Source: Allobosea sp.
GTDB lineage: Bacteria; Pseudomonadota; Alphaproteobacteria; Rhizobiales; Beijerinckiaceae
Direction of reading: 5' to 3'
DNA length: 61,382 nt
NCBI RefSeq assembly: GCF_030695125.1
Contig: NZ_JAUYTP010000075.1
Span: 1 to 61,382 of the forward strand
A program made the position numbers and the translations under genes. Within the stretch, counting starts at the first letter, position 1. Each line of letters starts with the position of its first letter. The notes beneath the pieces are model-generated. The model was not told the origin of the DNA and did no database searches. It saw only the letters and a list, made by a program, of their open reading frames with translations. This document shows positions 17,976-26,817 of the stretch, piece by piece.

Positions 17976-18091
17976 GACGCACATGCCGACGCCTCTCCTG
18001 TCCCGCGTCAGGGATGGACGCCCGGATGGGTGAAGACCCGCAAGGGGCTTCAGCTTTGCCGTCAGCCCGGCCCGAAGGGTGACGCCGTGAC

Positions 18092-19246
18092 TTACCTACG
18101 CTTTTTCCGATGCCGCCGTCTCCTGCCGAGCACGGGCATCGGGTTCTCTCGCTTCCCTTCGGTCTCTTTCGCCCGCAACTGCCGGGTAACATCTTCGATC
18201 TCGCGAATGGCGGCCGCTACCTCTCCAGCGGGAAGGAAATGGCCGGTGATCCATCGGTCGATGTATTGACGCACGTCAGGAGCACAGCCGCGCTTGAGGA
18301 ATGCAAGAACGAGCGCCACGTTTTCCGATCTGAAACGAATGATGCGCTCAAGAAGAAAGCTCGTCGCTTGCATGCAGCGCAGATCAAATCGATCGGACTC
18401 GCGCCAAAGCTGGTTGAGAAACGTGATCGTGACTTCGATATGCGATCGAAGATCGGCGTTCCGTGTCCCGATGAAATTCGCGATTGCCCGGAAGTTCTCC
18501 AACCCATTCTTGGGGTCTCCGCGGAGAACCGCGAACATCGTGGCTACGTTCAGGGAAAGGTGTCCGTGACGACGCCAGGCGAGTTTGACAACCAGATCGA
18601 CATAGCGGCCAGCATCGATCGCGCCGGTCTCGTGAGCGAACGAGAAGATCGGCTGCAGCCAAAGACCTTTCGCGGCACAGGCGGCTTCGGCGAATTGTCG
18701 GTAGTACATGTCCTTGGATACGAGGATGTAATCCGTTCCTGCGAGGTTGGCGGCATCAAGAACATAGCTGCCGAAGGTCTGAGTGATCACGGTTGCGACC
18801 TCCCGGGGATGGTCGGGAGCCACGACGGGGCGAACCTCGCAGGCGGCCTCGATCCGCTTGAGTTGCTCGACGATGTAGCCGCGCCGCGCGGCAATATCTT
18901 CAGCAGTGTGGTCCTGACGGATGTACTCGCCATTGTGCCAGGTCATTGTCATCGACCGTCCGGCGGGTGTCTCCTGCTCGTCGCGCAGGTTCTTGATTTC
19001 GTCGATGACGGTCTGTGGGACGACCAGCGTCCCGAAGACAGACTGGAGCACATCGAAGGCATCCATCGTTGACACAGTCCAGGCAGTGTAGGCGTCGAGC
19101 ACTACTCCTGAACGACAATGGGTCTCCAGAAGAGTATGAGCCGCCAACCGCTCCGGTTCCGTGCCCAGGCAAGTGCGGATATCGAAATCAAGGAAACGAA
19201 TGTATTCGACGAATCTAATCGTATCCCGCTCGCCTTTCGCGATCGC
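18092..19246 (-). pseudogene. PIN-like domain gene lacking its 5' end
   Basis: The open frame runs from just after a TAA at 19247-19249 to 18092 and reads sensibly from its first codons (IRFVEYIRFLDFDIR, LAAHTLLETHCRSG), but no ATG or family N-terminus appears. The core is PIN-like: VVLDAYTAWTVSTM with the first Asp, then VVPQTVIDEIKNLRDEQ and ADYILVSKD-like GTDYILVSKDMYY. A helical C-terminal part and a very basic tail follow. A TTG at 19147 could start a shorter 351-residue product. The adjacent cargo oxidoreductase begins its 3' end only 48 bases away, so insertion of the cargo island probably removed the front of this gene. Confidence 0.65.
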
Positions 19247-19293
19247 TTAGAAAGCCCCGGCGCGGCCGACGTTGCGGGCGACCGTGAACCGCA

Positions 19294-20310
19294 TCACTCC
19301 CAGCCCTCGACGACAATCTTGCCGCGTGCGGTAGTGCTCTCAAGCGTCTCATGCACGCACTTGAGGTTCGCGGCGTTGATGGGGGAGAACCGTTCGGTGA
19401 GGGTGGTGCGCACCTCGCCGGCGTCCACAAGGTTGGCGATGGCCGACAGGATCTGACCCTGCGCTTCCATATCAGCGGTCTCGAACATTGATCGGGTGAA
19501 CATGAACTCCCAGTGGGTCGACACCGACTTGCGTTTGAACGGTACGACATCGAGTGTCTTGGGGTCGTCGATGAGCGCGAAGCGTCCCTGCGGGGCGATC
19601 AGCTCGGCGATCTGCTCGATATGCTCGTCGGTGTGCGTGGTCGAGAAGACGAAAGCCGGCGCGCCGATGCCGATATCCGCCACTTGCCGAGCCAGCGGCT
19701 GACGATGATCGATGACATGGTGTGCGCCGAGCTCACCCACCCAGGCCTGCGTCTCAGGGCGCGATGCCGTCGCGATGACGATCAGTTCGGGTACCTGGCG
19801 AGCAAGCTGGATCGCCATCGAGCCTACCCCGCCGGCACCCCCGATAATCAACAGCGCATGTGCTGCACCGGCTACAGGAGTCCGCACGGACAATCGCTCG
19901 AAGAGGGCCTCCCACGCGGTGATCGCCGTCAGCGGCAACGCCGCTGCCTCTGCCCAATCGAGGCTGGTCGGCTTCTTCCCGACAACGCGCTCGTCGACCA
20001 GGTGCAACTCGGCGTTGGTCCCATCGCGGCCGATGCTGCCCGCGTAGAATACCTCGTCGCCCGGCTTGAAGCCGCTCACCTCAGGGCCGACGGCGCGAAC
20101 GACACCGGCAGCATCCCAACCCAGGACACGCCAATCGCCGCGGATGGAACCCGAGCCACTGCGAACCTTCGTGTCAACCGGGTTTACCGAGACGGCGTTG
20201 ACCTCGACGAGGAGATCACGGCCGGTAGCGACGGGATCGGGAAGCTCGATATCGACGAGCGATTCCGTGCGATCGATCGTTCCGGGCTGCTGATAGCCGA
20301 CTGCGCGCAT
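19294..20310 (-). CDS. Zinc-type alcohol dehydrogenase / quinone oxidoreductase family protein
   Basis: A 338-residue MDR-superfamily oxidoreductase. It has a GroES-like N-terminal domain (MRAVGYQQPGTIDRTE, GWDAAGVVRAVGPEVSGFKP) and a Rossmann NAD(P)H domain with LLIIGGAGGVGSMAIQLAR. The classic structural-zinc cysteines are not visible, so it resembles the zinc-free quinone reductase branch despite the family name. It probably reduces quinones or reactive enones in the cytoplasm. ATG 20310 follows AGGAG; a longer frame to 20376 is not needed. It is divergent from the hxlR-type regulator, which probably controls it. Confidence 0.87.
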   Translation of the reverse strand: MRAVGYQQPGTIDRTESLVDIELPDPVATGRDLLVEVNAVSVNPVDTKVRSGSGSIRGDWRVLGWDAAGVVRAVGPEVSGFKPGDEVFYAGSIGRDGTNAELHLVDERVVGKKPTSLDWAEAAALPLTAITAWEALFERLSVRTPVAGAAHALLIIGGAGGVGSMAIQLARQVPELIVIATASRPETQAWVGELGAHHVIDHRQPLARQVADIGIGAPAFVFSTTHTDEHIEQIAELIAPQGRFALIDDPKTLDVVPFKRKSVSTHWEFMFTRSMFETADMEAQGQILSAIANLVDAGEVRTTLTERFSPINAANLKCVHETLESTTARGKIVVEGWE

Positions 20311-20350
20311 GGGAACTCCTGTTGTTTCAGGGGCTATATAGCGATACTTG

Positions 20351-20400
20351 GTGCGTACGGGGATACGCACAAGCATTGCTTATAGTATCATAAAGGATAC
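20351..20400. promoter_or_regulatory. Two inverted repeats between the oxidoreductase and HxlR genes
   Basis: GTGCGTA (20351-20357) and TACGCAC (20364-20370) form a perfect 7-base inverted repeat; GTATC (20385-20389) and GATAC (20396-20400) form a second. Both lie in the 96-base divergent promoter region. HxlR dimers bind such short palindromes, so these are candidate operators controlling both genes. Confidence 0.5.
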
Positions 20401-20406
20401 CGTCGA

Positions 20407-20760
20407 ATGGCCAAGGTCCGTCATTCTACTTTCGACTGCGCGCCGGGGTGTTCGGTTGAGGCTGCGATCAGCCTGATCGACGGCAAATGGAAGTGTGTGC
20501 TGCTGTTCCACCTGCTCGAGGGGACACGCCGCTTCAATGAGCTGAAGCGTCATGTCCCGAACGTCACGCAACGGACGCTCACTAACCAGCTTCGCGAGCT
20601 CGAAGCTGACGGGCTCATCACACGCAAGGTCTATCCCGTCGTGCCACCGAAGGTAGAATATACGATCTCAGACCTTGGTCGTAGCCTCAGCCCGATTTTG
20701 AAAGCGCTCAAGCAGTGGGGCGATGCCAACATGCAACTGTTTTCAAACCCTGCTGCATGA
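20407..20760 (+). CDS. HxlR-family winged-helix regulator
   Basis: A 117-residue HxlR-type transcription factor: CAPGCSVEAAISLIDGKWKC near the N-terminus, the FNELKRHVPNVTQRTLTNQL recognition helix, and the wing at VYPVVPPKVEYTISDLG. The conserved cysteine near the N-terminus (in FDCAPGCS) is the residue that senses quinones and aldehydes in relatives such as HxlR/QorR. It is divergent from the oxidoreductase gene at 19294-20310, which is the standard arrangement for such sensor-reductase pairs. It probably represses that gene until electrophiles appear. Confidence 0.88.
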   Translation: MAKVRHSTFDCAPGCSVEAAISLIDGKWKCVLLFHLLEGTRRFNELKRHVPNVTQRTLTNQLRELEADGLITRKVYPVVPPKVEYTISDLGRSLSPILKALKQWGDANMQLFSNPAA

Positions 20761-20808
20761 TTATCGCCGAGAGTGAGCAGCTGTGTTCGTCGGTCCGACA
20801 GGCGTCCA

Positions 20809-21744
20809 TCAGGCCGGCGACGGCGTGGCGGTCGCTGTCGTCCTCCCCTTGAGGTCGGTGATGACCTCGCCGATCAGCGCCCGTAGCCAGCGGTGTGCGG
20901 GATCGTGCCGGTAGCGGACGTGCCAGGCCATCTCCACGGGGAAGCTGCCGAGATCGACCGGAGCCGGCAGGATCTTTAGCCGCGGGTCGTGCATCAGCCG
21001 CCTGCAGATGAGCGAGGGCAGGGTGGCGCAGTAGTCGGTCACCGCCACCATCTCGGCTACCGCGAAGAAGTTGGTCACCGAGATCGCGACGTCGCGCTTC
21101 AGCTGCTGCTGCGCCAGCGCCTGGAACAGCCCGGCGCGCATCCGTCCGGGCGGCACAATGTTGACGTGCTTCATCGCCTCGAACTGCTCGCGCGTCATGG
21201 CATCGCCGACGCCCGGATGGTCGGCGCGGACGGCGCAGGCGAGCCCTTCGTCCAACAGGTGCTGGACGACGAGGTTGTCGGGCGGGTCGACGATGCGGCC
21301 CAGCACGAGCGCCGTTGTGCCCGACACGACGCCCGTCTCAACGAGATCGTTGCCGTACGGCGTCAGGCGGAGCTTGATGCCGGGCGCGACCTTCTGCAAG
21401 CGCGCCACGATGGCGGGTACAAGGACGAACTCGACATAGCCGTTCGGCGCGATGGTGAAGAGCCGTTCGGCCTGTGCGGGGTCGAAGGCCTGCTGACCGA
21501 GGACCGCGTCGTCGAGCTGTGCGAGTGCCTCGGCGATCAGCGGTGAGAGTTCGAGCGCGATCGGGGTCGGCTGGATGCCATAACGCTCGCGGACGAACAG
21601 CTGGTCCTGAAGCATCAGTCGTAGACGCGATAGGGCATTGGACAAGGCGGGCTGCGTCATGCCCATGCGCTCGGCGGCCCGCGTGACGCTGCGCTCCTCC
21701 ATCAAGGCGACGAAGATCGGCAGCAGGTTTAGATCGTAGCGCAT
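20809..21744 (-). CDS. LysR-family transcriptional regulator
   Basis: A 311-residue LysR regulator. The N-terminal HTH (LLPIFVALMEERSVTRAAERM, TQPALSNALSRLR) is complete and the effector domain runs to the end, of NodD/NahR-type length. It is transcribed away from the PfpI-ABM-SDR operon (start 21858); the shared 113-base gap holds an AT-rich stretch where a LysR site would be expected. It probably activates that operon in response to an aromatic or quinone-like ligand. That ligand is inferred from the neighbours. Confidence 0.9.
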   Translation of the reverse strand: MRYDLNLLPIFVALMEERSVTRAAERMGMTQPALSNALSRLRLMLQDQLFVRERYGIQPTPIALELSPLIAEALAQLDDAVLGQQAFDPAQAERLFTIAPNGYVEFVLVPAIVARLQKVAPGIKLRLTPYGNDLVETGVVSGTTALVLGRIVDPPDNLVVQHLLDEGLACAVRADHPGVGDAMTREQFEAMKHVNIVPPGRMRAGLFQALAQQQLKRDVAISVTNFFAVAEMVAVTDYCATLPSLICRRLMHDPRLKILPAPVDLGSFPVEMAWHVRYRHDPAHRWLRALIGEVITDLKGRTTATATPSPA

Positions 21745-21857
21745 GCAGTCATCCTTTCGGCCGTATATCTGAAATCAAAAAAATAAACTTCTAGAATATG
21801 TCGACGAGGCCCATCTCCCACCCATCGGCGACGGACGCCGCGAACATGGAGGTTCAG

Positions 21858-22649
21858 ATGAGCAAGGGTCATGTTCTCGTTCTCGGATCGAATGCGACAC
21901 AGATCGAGCTGCATGGCGGCGGTACTGCGACGATCGGTCAGTATCTCAACGAGACGGCGGTCCCCTCGCTGGCTCTGCTCGACGCCGGCTATGACATCGT
22001 CCTCGCCACGCCCAACGGGACCAAGCCGCACATCGACGCGGTCTCCGATACGGTGGATCACTTCGGCGGCGACGAGGCGGCATACGAGCGCGCCAAGGAC
22101 TTCTTCATCAACCACCCGACGATGAACGACGTCCGTACGCTGAAATCGGTCGTCGAGGCCGGTTTGGACGGCTTCGTTGGCGTCTTCGTACCGGGCGGTC
22201 ACGCGCCCGTCGTCGACCTGATGCAGGACCGCGATGCGGGCACGATCCTCCGTCACTTCCACGCGGCGGCCAAGCCGACCGCGCTCCTCTGCCACGGACC
22301 GGTGGTCGTCGTCGCTACGCTCGACGATGCTCCGGCCTTCCGCAAGGCGCTGGAGGAAGGCGATGACGCCGGGGCGGCCGACCTGGCGCGAGACTGGATC
22401 TACTCGGGCTACCGCATGACCGTCTTCTCGGCGAGCGAGGAGAAGATCGCTGAGGAGCAAGTGCTGAAGGGCGAGCTCTTCTTCGACATGGAAAAGGCGC
22501 TGCGGTCGGCCGGTGGCGACGTCTCGGTCACCGACAAGAACTTCGCTTCGAATGTCGTCGTGGACCGGGAGCTGATCACGGGTCAGAATCCGGCGTCGGA
22601 CCAGGCCATGGCCGACGCGCTGATCGAAGCCCTTGATCGCGCTGCGTGA
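21858..22649 (+). CDS. DJ-1/PfpI family protein (glyoxalase III / chaperone-like)
   Basis: A 263-residue class I glutamine-amidotransferase-fold protein. The nucleophile elbow is visible (ALLCHGPVVVVATL), with VFVPGGHAPVVDL upstream and an acidic early residue segment. It belongs to the Hsp31-like large DJ-1 branch, whose members act as glutathione-independent glyoxalases or protein deglycases. GGAGG precedes the ATG at 21858; the longer frame from 21798 is unlikely. It is first gene of an operon with two ABM proteins and an SDR under the LysR regulator, fitting reactive-carbonyl detoxification. Confidence 0.85.
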   Translation: MSKGHVLVLGSNATQIELHGGGTATIGQYLNETAVPSLALLDAGYDIVLATPNGTKPHIDAVSDTVDHFGGDEAAYERAKDFFINHPTMNDVRTLKSVVEAGLDGFVGVFVPGGHAPVVDLMQDRDAGTILRHFHAAAKPTALLCHGPVVVVATLDDAPAFRKALEEGDDAGAADLARDWIYSGYRMTVFSASEEKIAEEQVLKGELFFDMEKALRSAGGDVSVTDKNFASNVVVDRELITGQNPASDQAMADALIEALDRAA

Positions 22650-22720
22650 GTACCAGGATGACCGGCGGGGCGCTAAGGGTGCGCCCTCCCACGGATATAA
22701 CCAAGACAAGGAACGGTGCC

Positions 22721-23017
22721 ATGACCGCCAACGTGAAGATCGTCGCCGTCCTCACCGCCCGTGCGGATACCGTCGACCGCCTGCGCGCTCTGCTCGACGC
22801 CATGCTAAAGCCGAGCCGTGCCGAACCGGGCAATTTGCGCTACGATCTCTGGCAGGACCAGAGCGATCCGAACCGCTTCGTCCTCGACGAGCTGTACGCG
22901 GACGCGGATGCGGTCGCCGCCCACCGCGCGACGCCCCACTTCCAGAACTACCTCTCTCAGATCGGCGATCTGGCCGAGCGCGCTGCGTTCGTCCTCAACC
23001 CCGTCTCCGCGACCTGA
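22721..23017 (+). CDS. Antibiotic biosynthesis monooxygenase (ABM, YgiN-like)
   Basis: A 98-residue ferredoxin-like-fold ABM protein: MTANVKIVAVLTARADTVDR at the start, then GNLRYDLWQDQSDPNRFVLD, and HFQNYLSQIGDL. Relatives (YgiN) act on quinols without a cofactor. The AAGGAACGG site precedes the ATG; 71 bases separate it from the PfpI gene. It is probably co-transcribed with it. The catalytic role here is inferred from family and context. Confidence 0.85.
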   Translation: MTANVKIVAVLTARADTVDRLRALLDAMLKPSRAEPGNLRYDLWQDQSDPNRFVLDELYADADAVAAHRATPHFQNYLSQIGDLAERAAFVLNPVSAT

Positions 23018-23027
23018 GGGTGGTGCC

Positions 23028-23168
23028 ATGGGCAAGCTTAAAGAATGGGTGGGGTCGGCGCTGCTCGCACAGCCGTTCTACACAGGGGAGCTACGGATGA
23101 TCGGCCTGTTGGCACCTGCACTCCGCCTGGGCCTGATGGGCCTCGTTCATCCACGCGACTACCGCTGA
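23028..23168 (+). CDS. Small hypothetical protein between ABM and SDR genes
   Basis: A 46-residue product, MGKLKEWVGSALLAQPFYTG followed by a short hydrophobic stretch (IGLLAPALRLGLMGLV) and HPRDYR. It may be a small membrane-associated protein. The ribosome site is weak (GGGTGG). It sits ten bases after the ABM gene and 54 before the SDR gene on the same strand, so it is in the operon if real. I do not recognise it. Confidence 0.4.
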   Translation: MGKLKEWVGSALLAQPFYTGELRMIGLLAPALRLGLMGLVHPRDYR

Positions 23169-23222
23169 GGCGGAGCCGCGATCCGGCGAAAAATCAACAT
23201 CTGAATTGAAGGAAACACAGCC

Positions 23223-23963
23223 ATGACCAAGGGTATCGAAGGCAAGGTCATTCTCATCACCGGCGGCAGCACCGGCATCGGCGCGGAAACCGCGCGTCTT
23301 CTCTCTGAACGCGGTGCGAAGGTGGCCATCGCCGCGCGGCGCAAGGACAGGCTCGACGAGGTCGTCGCGGAAATCGCCGCAAACGGCGGCACGGCACGTA
23401 GCTACGCGCTCGACGTCACCGACAAGTCGGCGGTCCAGTCCGTCGTCGCCGCAATCATTGCCGACTTCGGCCGCCTTGACGTTCTGATCAACAACGCCGG
23501 GCTGATGCCGATCCGTCCGATGGCAGAGGTCAACACCGACGAGTGGGACCAGATGATCGACGTCAATCTGAAGGGTACCCTCTACGGCATCGCGGCGGCC
23601 CTTCCCGGCTTTCTCGAGCAGGGCAGCGGTCACATCATCAACTTGAGCTCGGTTGCGGGCATCAAGGTCTTCGCACCGGGCGGCACGGTCTATTCCGGCA
23701 CCAAGTTCGCCGTCAGCGCGATCAGCGAGGGCTTGCGCCACGAGGTGGGTGAAAAGGTCCGTGTCACGTCAATCGAGCCTGGAGCTGTCGAAAGCGATTT
23801 GAAGTTCACGACGTCTGGCACGGCTGCCGAGACGGTGCTCGACTTCTACAAGCAGGCCATCCCGGCGGCATCGGTGGCGCGTGCTATCGCGTTCGCTGTC
23901 GAACAACCTGATGACGTCGACGTCAACGCGATCGTCATCCGGCCGACCGCACAGCAGTTCTGA
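23223..23963 (+). CDS. Short-chain dehydrogenase/reductase (SDR)
   Basis: A 246-residue classical SDR. The cofactor motif TGGSTGIG (residues about 14-21), NNAG (about 91-94), the catalytic Ser in INLSSVAG and the YxxxK pair (YSGTKFA) are all present. ARRKD after beta-2 suggests NADP(H) preference. The length is typical. It probably reduces a carbonyl substrate in the cytoplasm. It follows the PfpI-ABM genes in the same direction and is likely in the LysR-controlled operon; the AAGGAAAC site precedes the ATG. Confidence 0.92.
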   Translation: MTKGIEGKVILITGGSTGIGAETARLLSERGAKVAIAARRKDRLDEVVAEIAANGGTARSYALDVTDKSAVQSVVAAIIADFGRLDVLINNAGLMPIRPMAEVNTDEWDQMIDVNLKGTLYGIAAALPGFLEQGSGHIINLSSVAGIKVFAPGGTVYSGTKFAVSAISEGLRHEVGEKVRVTSIEPGAVESDLKFTTSGTAAETVLDFYKQAIPAASVARAIAFAVEQPDDVDVNAIVIRPTAQQF

Positions 23964-24070
23964 TTTCGACGAGGAGGCGGGGCCGCGTGTGCTCCGCCTC
24001 CTGGGAACGTTCCGGCCCGCTTGTCCGTTACTTTGCCAAATGATATCTGTCCGTTTAACTTGAGGAGTCG

Positions 24071-24367
24071 ATGATGCCCAAACTTGCGCTGTATGTGCCA
24101 CTGAAGGCCAGGCCCGGAAAAGAGAGCGATGTTGCCAATTTTCTGACCTCGGCACTGCCGCTCGTTCAAGCTGAGCCGGGGACTCTGACCTGGTATGCGA
24201 TCGAGGAAGGTCCCGGTGCGTACGCGATCTTCGATACGTTCGACTCAGAGGAGGATCGGCAGGCGCATCTTGACGGCAAGGTTGCCGCCGCACTGATGGC
24301 CAAGGCGGATGAGCTGTTTTCCGAACCGCCGCAGATCCATAAGTTCACCCTACTGGCAGCTAAATAG
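24071..24367 (+). CDS. Second ABM-family monooxygenase
   Basis: A 98-residue ABM protein (LALYVPLKARPGKESDVANF, then GTLTWYAIEEGPGAYAIFDT, ending EPPQIHKFTLLAAK). It resembles, but is not a copy of, the ABM protein at 22721-23017. GAGGAG stands before the ATG-ATG start. It is the last gene of the cargo operon: a strong terminator lies about 175 bases further on. Substrate unknown; quinol or heme-like substrates are known in the family. Confidence 0.82.
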   Translation: MMPKLALYVPLKARPGKESDVANFLTSALPLVQAEPGTLTWYAIEEGPGAYAIFDTFDSEEDRQAHLDGKVAAALMAKADELFSEPPQIHKFTLLAAK

Positions 24368-24541
24368 CAGAGTGCTCGACACCATTCCGTCGGGCTTGGC
24401 TGAACGGCAGACCGGGACTTCATACGCCCGCGTTCTCGAGGTACGATGTTGGAGTCCTGAACTGCCGTTCGACTGCACGATGAGATACGTCTGCCATCCG
24501 GAATGAACGAGCCGGCTCTGGACTTCAATCAGAAGGACCAC

Positions 24542-24573
24542 GACAGGCCATCCGCCATAGTGGATGGCCTGTC
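24542..24573 (+). terminator. Intrinsic terminator of the PfpI-ABM-SDR operon
   Basis: A perfect 12-base inverted repeat (GACAGGCCATCC / GGATGGCCTGTC) with an 8-base loop is followed by TTTTGCGTTTT. It points with the plus-strand operon ending at 24367. Confidence 0.85.
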
Positions 24574-25300
24574 TTTTGCGTTTTATCCCGCCTTTAATGT
24601 TGCTGCTGATAAGGCCGTATCCCTGCATAACCGGTAATACAGAGAGTGTAAGCCAGGTAGAGGAGGGGCGAGGCTTAGTTGCGGACCGCACCGAGAGGGG
24701 AAAAACCAGTCCATTCAAGTTTCGTCATCAGGCAGACACGTTGATTTTCACAGGAATTTCTCGATAACATCAATCTGCCACTTTTTAAGACCGTTTAAGC
24801 TCGGGCTGTCGGCGAGCCGTTGTAAATCGACCTGAGAATTGCCGAACCGAGGCGGGGAACCGCTCAGGCGCCAGGCCGTTTAGGAAGCTGTGATCAGTTA
24901 GAAAGATTCCATATCCTCCGCCGCTGCGCTGGCGCGCGCCGCGAGCCTGCACGCAAGCGGGCGGCACCGCATGTTCATGATCGAAGGCCTGCGTTGCCGA
25001 GTGTATGCCCTTGTTTTTCAACTTAGTTTTCCTGCCGTATCCGCCCGTGCGGCCCGTGTTTCATCACGGTCAGGGTAACAGATGAATGTATTGCCGATAC
25101 AATACCTCCAACGGCCAAGGCTGGCCTGATGTTCGACACCTTTCAATTATTTTTCCAGCTTCAGACAAACGTTACGAGAAAACCGTTTTTTCGTTGGGTC
25201 GCGCGAAGAGGCCACATACGCACCCGGCAGGTAATCGCGTGGACCAGGCGGCCCTAGTCTATGCCGCTATTGGCGTGTGAAGATTCCACTTCGGCGGTTG
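24574..25300. other. Gene-free stretch inside the cargo island
   Basis: There are 727 bases with no gene I can support. Base composition is mixed with AT-rich patches (for example around 24580-24790 and 25135-25190), unlike the GC-rich backbone. The open frames present have no family-like sequence. It looks like decayed or intergenic DNA acquired with the cargo. Confidence 0.5.
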
Positions 25301-25538
25301 TTACCGCAAAGCGACGCGTTGCCCAGTTGCTGAGGGCACTTCATCATGGCCGGGGCGGGCCATGATGAAGGCTGGCTTGTCGCTCCCGTATGGCACCCCA
25401 CCGTTGCCGAAGGGGGCGAGGTTGTCGATCCCGAGCGCCTGGCGCCGCGTCTTAGAACGCGACTGAACGGTCGACGTTGGCGGCGTCGAGGAAGAGGGGG
25501 AAGAAAATGCCGTCACCCGAGATAACCGGAGTGGTCAT
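25301..25538 (-). pseudogene. VOC (glyoxalase-fold) protein remnant
   Basis: The minus strand begins MTTPVISGDGIFFPLFLDAA and NVDRSVAF, then meets an in-frame TAA; another frame continues ALGIDNLAPFGNGGVPYGSD, then KPAFIMARPGHDEVPSATG and QRVALR before a stop. This order is like a VOC-family domain cut to its first half and frameshifted near 25450. The last part of the fold is missing. It lies just after frmA and may once have been a glyoxalase-like partner of it. Confidence 0.55.
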
Positions 25539-25589
25539 CCGGAACTTCCTCGATGTCTGGTGTTGCCAGAGGCGCTTTGGATCGGCGGG

Positions 25590-26699
25590 TCAGTAGTGAA
25601 TGACCGTGCGGATCGACTTGCCTTCGTGCATCAGTTCGAACGCCTCGTTGATCTCCTCCAAACCCATGGTGTGGGTAACGAACGGGGCCAGATCGATATC
25701 GCCTCTCATGGCGTCCTCGACCATGCCGGGGAGCTGTGTACGTCCCTTGACGCCGCCGAAAGCGGACCCCTTCCAGACGCGGCCCGTAACGAGCTGGAAT
25801 GGACGGGTGGAGATTTCTTCGCCCGCGCCGGCAACGCCAATCACGATCGACTGACCCCAGCCACGGTGCGCTGATTCAAGCGCGGCGCGCATGACGTGGA
25901 CGTTGCCGATGCACTCGAAGGTATGATCGATGCCCCAGCCCGTCATCTCGATCAGCACTTGCTGGATGGGCTTGTCATGGTCCTTGGGGTTGATGCACTC
26001 GGTCGCACCGAACTGGCGTGCCAGCTCGAACTTGGACGGATTGGTGTCGATGGCGATAATGCGACCCGCCTTCGCCTGGCGCGCACCCTGAATCGCCGCG
26101 AGGCCGATGCCGCCCAGGCCGAACACGGCGACCGAGTCTCCGGGCTGGACCTTGGCGGTATTGTGGACTGCGCCGATGCCGGTCGTCACGCCGCAGCCGA
26201 GCAGGCAGACATGTTCGGGGTTTGCCTCGGGATTGATCTTGGCGAGCGATACTTCGGCGACGACAGTATATTCACTGAAGGTTGAACAGCCCATGTAATG
26301 ATAGAGGGGCTGGCCATTGTACGAAAAGCGGGTGGTGCCATCGGGCATCAAGCCCTTGCCCTGCGTTTCGCGGACAGCGACGCACAGGTTGGTCTTGCCC
26401 GACACGCAGAAATCGCACTTGCCGCACTCGGCGGTGTAGAGCGGAATCACGTGATCGCCCGGCCTGACGCTGGTGACGCCCTCACCGACCTCGACAACGA
26501 TGCCCGCGCCCTCGTGGCCTAAAACCACCGGGAAAACTCCCTCCGGATCATTGCCCGCAAGCGTGTACGCATCGGTGTGGCACACGCCGGTGTGCGTCAC
26601 CCGGATGAGCACTTCGCCCTTCCGGGGTGGGGCGACATCGATTTCGACGATTTCGAGTGGCTTGCCCGGCTCGAAGGCTACAGCGGCGCGAGATTTCAT
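25590..26699 (-). CDS. frmA: S-(hydroxymethyl)glutathione dehydrogenase (formaldehyde detoxification)
   Basis: A 369-residue class III alcohol dehydrogenase that oxidises S-hydroxymethylglutathione with NAD+, the first enzymatic step of glutathione-dependent formaldehyde removal, and also reduces S-nitrosoglutathione. Visible are VTHTGVCHTDAYTL with the catalytic-zinc Cys, GHEGAGIVVEVGEGVTSV, the structural-zinc cysteines in CGKCDFCVSGKTNLC, GCGVTTGIGAV, and the NAD motif GLGGIGLAAIQGAR. The length equals the E. coli enzyme. ATG 26699 follows GAGGG; the longer open frame runs through the operator and is rejected. It is controlled by FrmR, whose boxes lie upstream. Confidence 0.96.
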   Translation of the reverse strand: MKSRAAVAFEPGKPLEIVEIDVAPPRKGEVLIRVTHTGVCHTDAYTLAGNDPEGVFPVVLGHEGAGIVVEVGEGVTSVRPGDHVIPLYTAECGKCDFCVSGKTNLCVAVRETQGKGLMPDGTTRFSYNGQPLYHYMGCSTFSEYTVVAEVSLAKINPEANPEHVCLLGCGVTTGIGAVHNTAKVQPGDSVAVFGLGGIGLAAIQGARQAKAGRIIAIDTNPSKFELARQFGATECINPKDHDKPIQQVLIEMTGWGIDHTFECIGNVHVMRAALESAHRGWGQSIVIGVAGAGEEISTRPFQLVTGRVWKGSAFGGVKGRTQLPGMVEDAMRGDIDLAPFVTHTMGLEEINEAFELMHEGKSIRTVIHY

Positions 26700-26774
26700 G
26701 TTGGCATACCCTCGTTGATTGAAGCCGATTGCCGGTGCGAGGCCGTTGCGCCATCGCAAATTCGTTGACGCTCT

Positions 26775-26817
26775 TATACTGGCGGGGAGTATCGTTGCCA
26801 TACTCCCTGCCAGTATA
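26775..26817. promoter_or_regulatory. Large inverted repeat, candidate FrmR operator of frmA
   Basis: TATACTGGCGGGGAGTAT (26775-26792) is repeated in inverted form as ATACTCCCTGCCAGTATA (26800-26817), with one mismatch and a 7-base spacer. Each arm alone looks like a CsoR/FrmR-type box: an A/T flank, a G/C tract and A/T again. It lies 76-118 bases before the frmA ATG. The remaining bases to 27116 hold no gene that I can support. Confidence 0.75.

Noticed and set aside
21729..22709. Minus-strand open frame opposite the PfpI gene
   Set aside because: It is antisense to a gene with a clear catalytic motif and ribosome site.
24785..25021. Minus-strand open frame of 78 codons in the gene-free part of the cargo
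   Set aside because: It has no family-like sequence and no convincing ribosome site; the region seems decayed.
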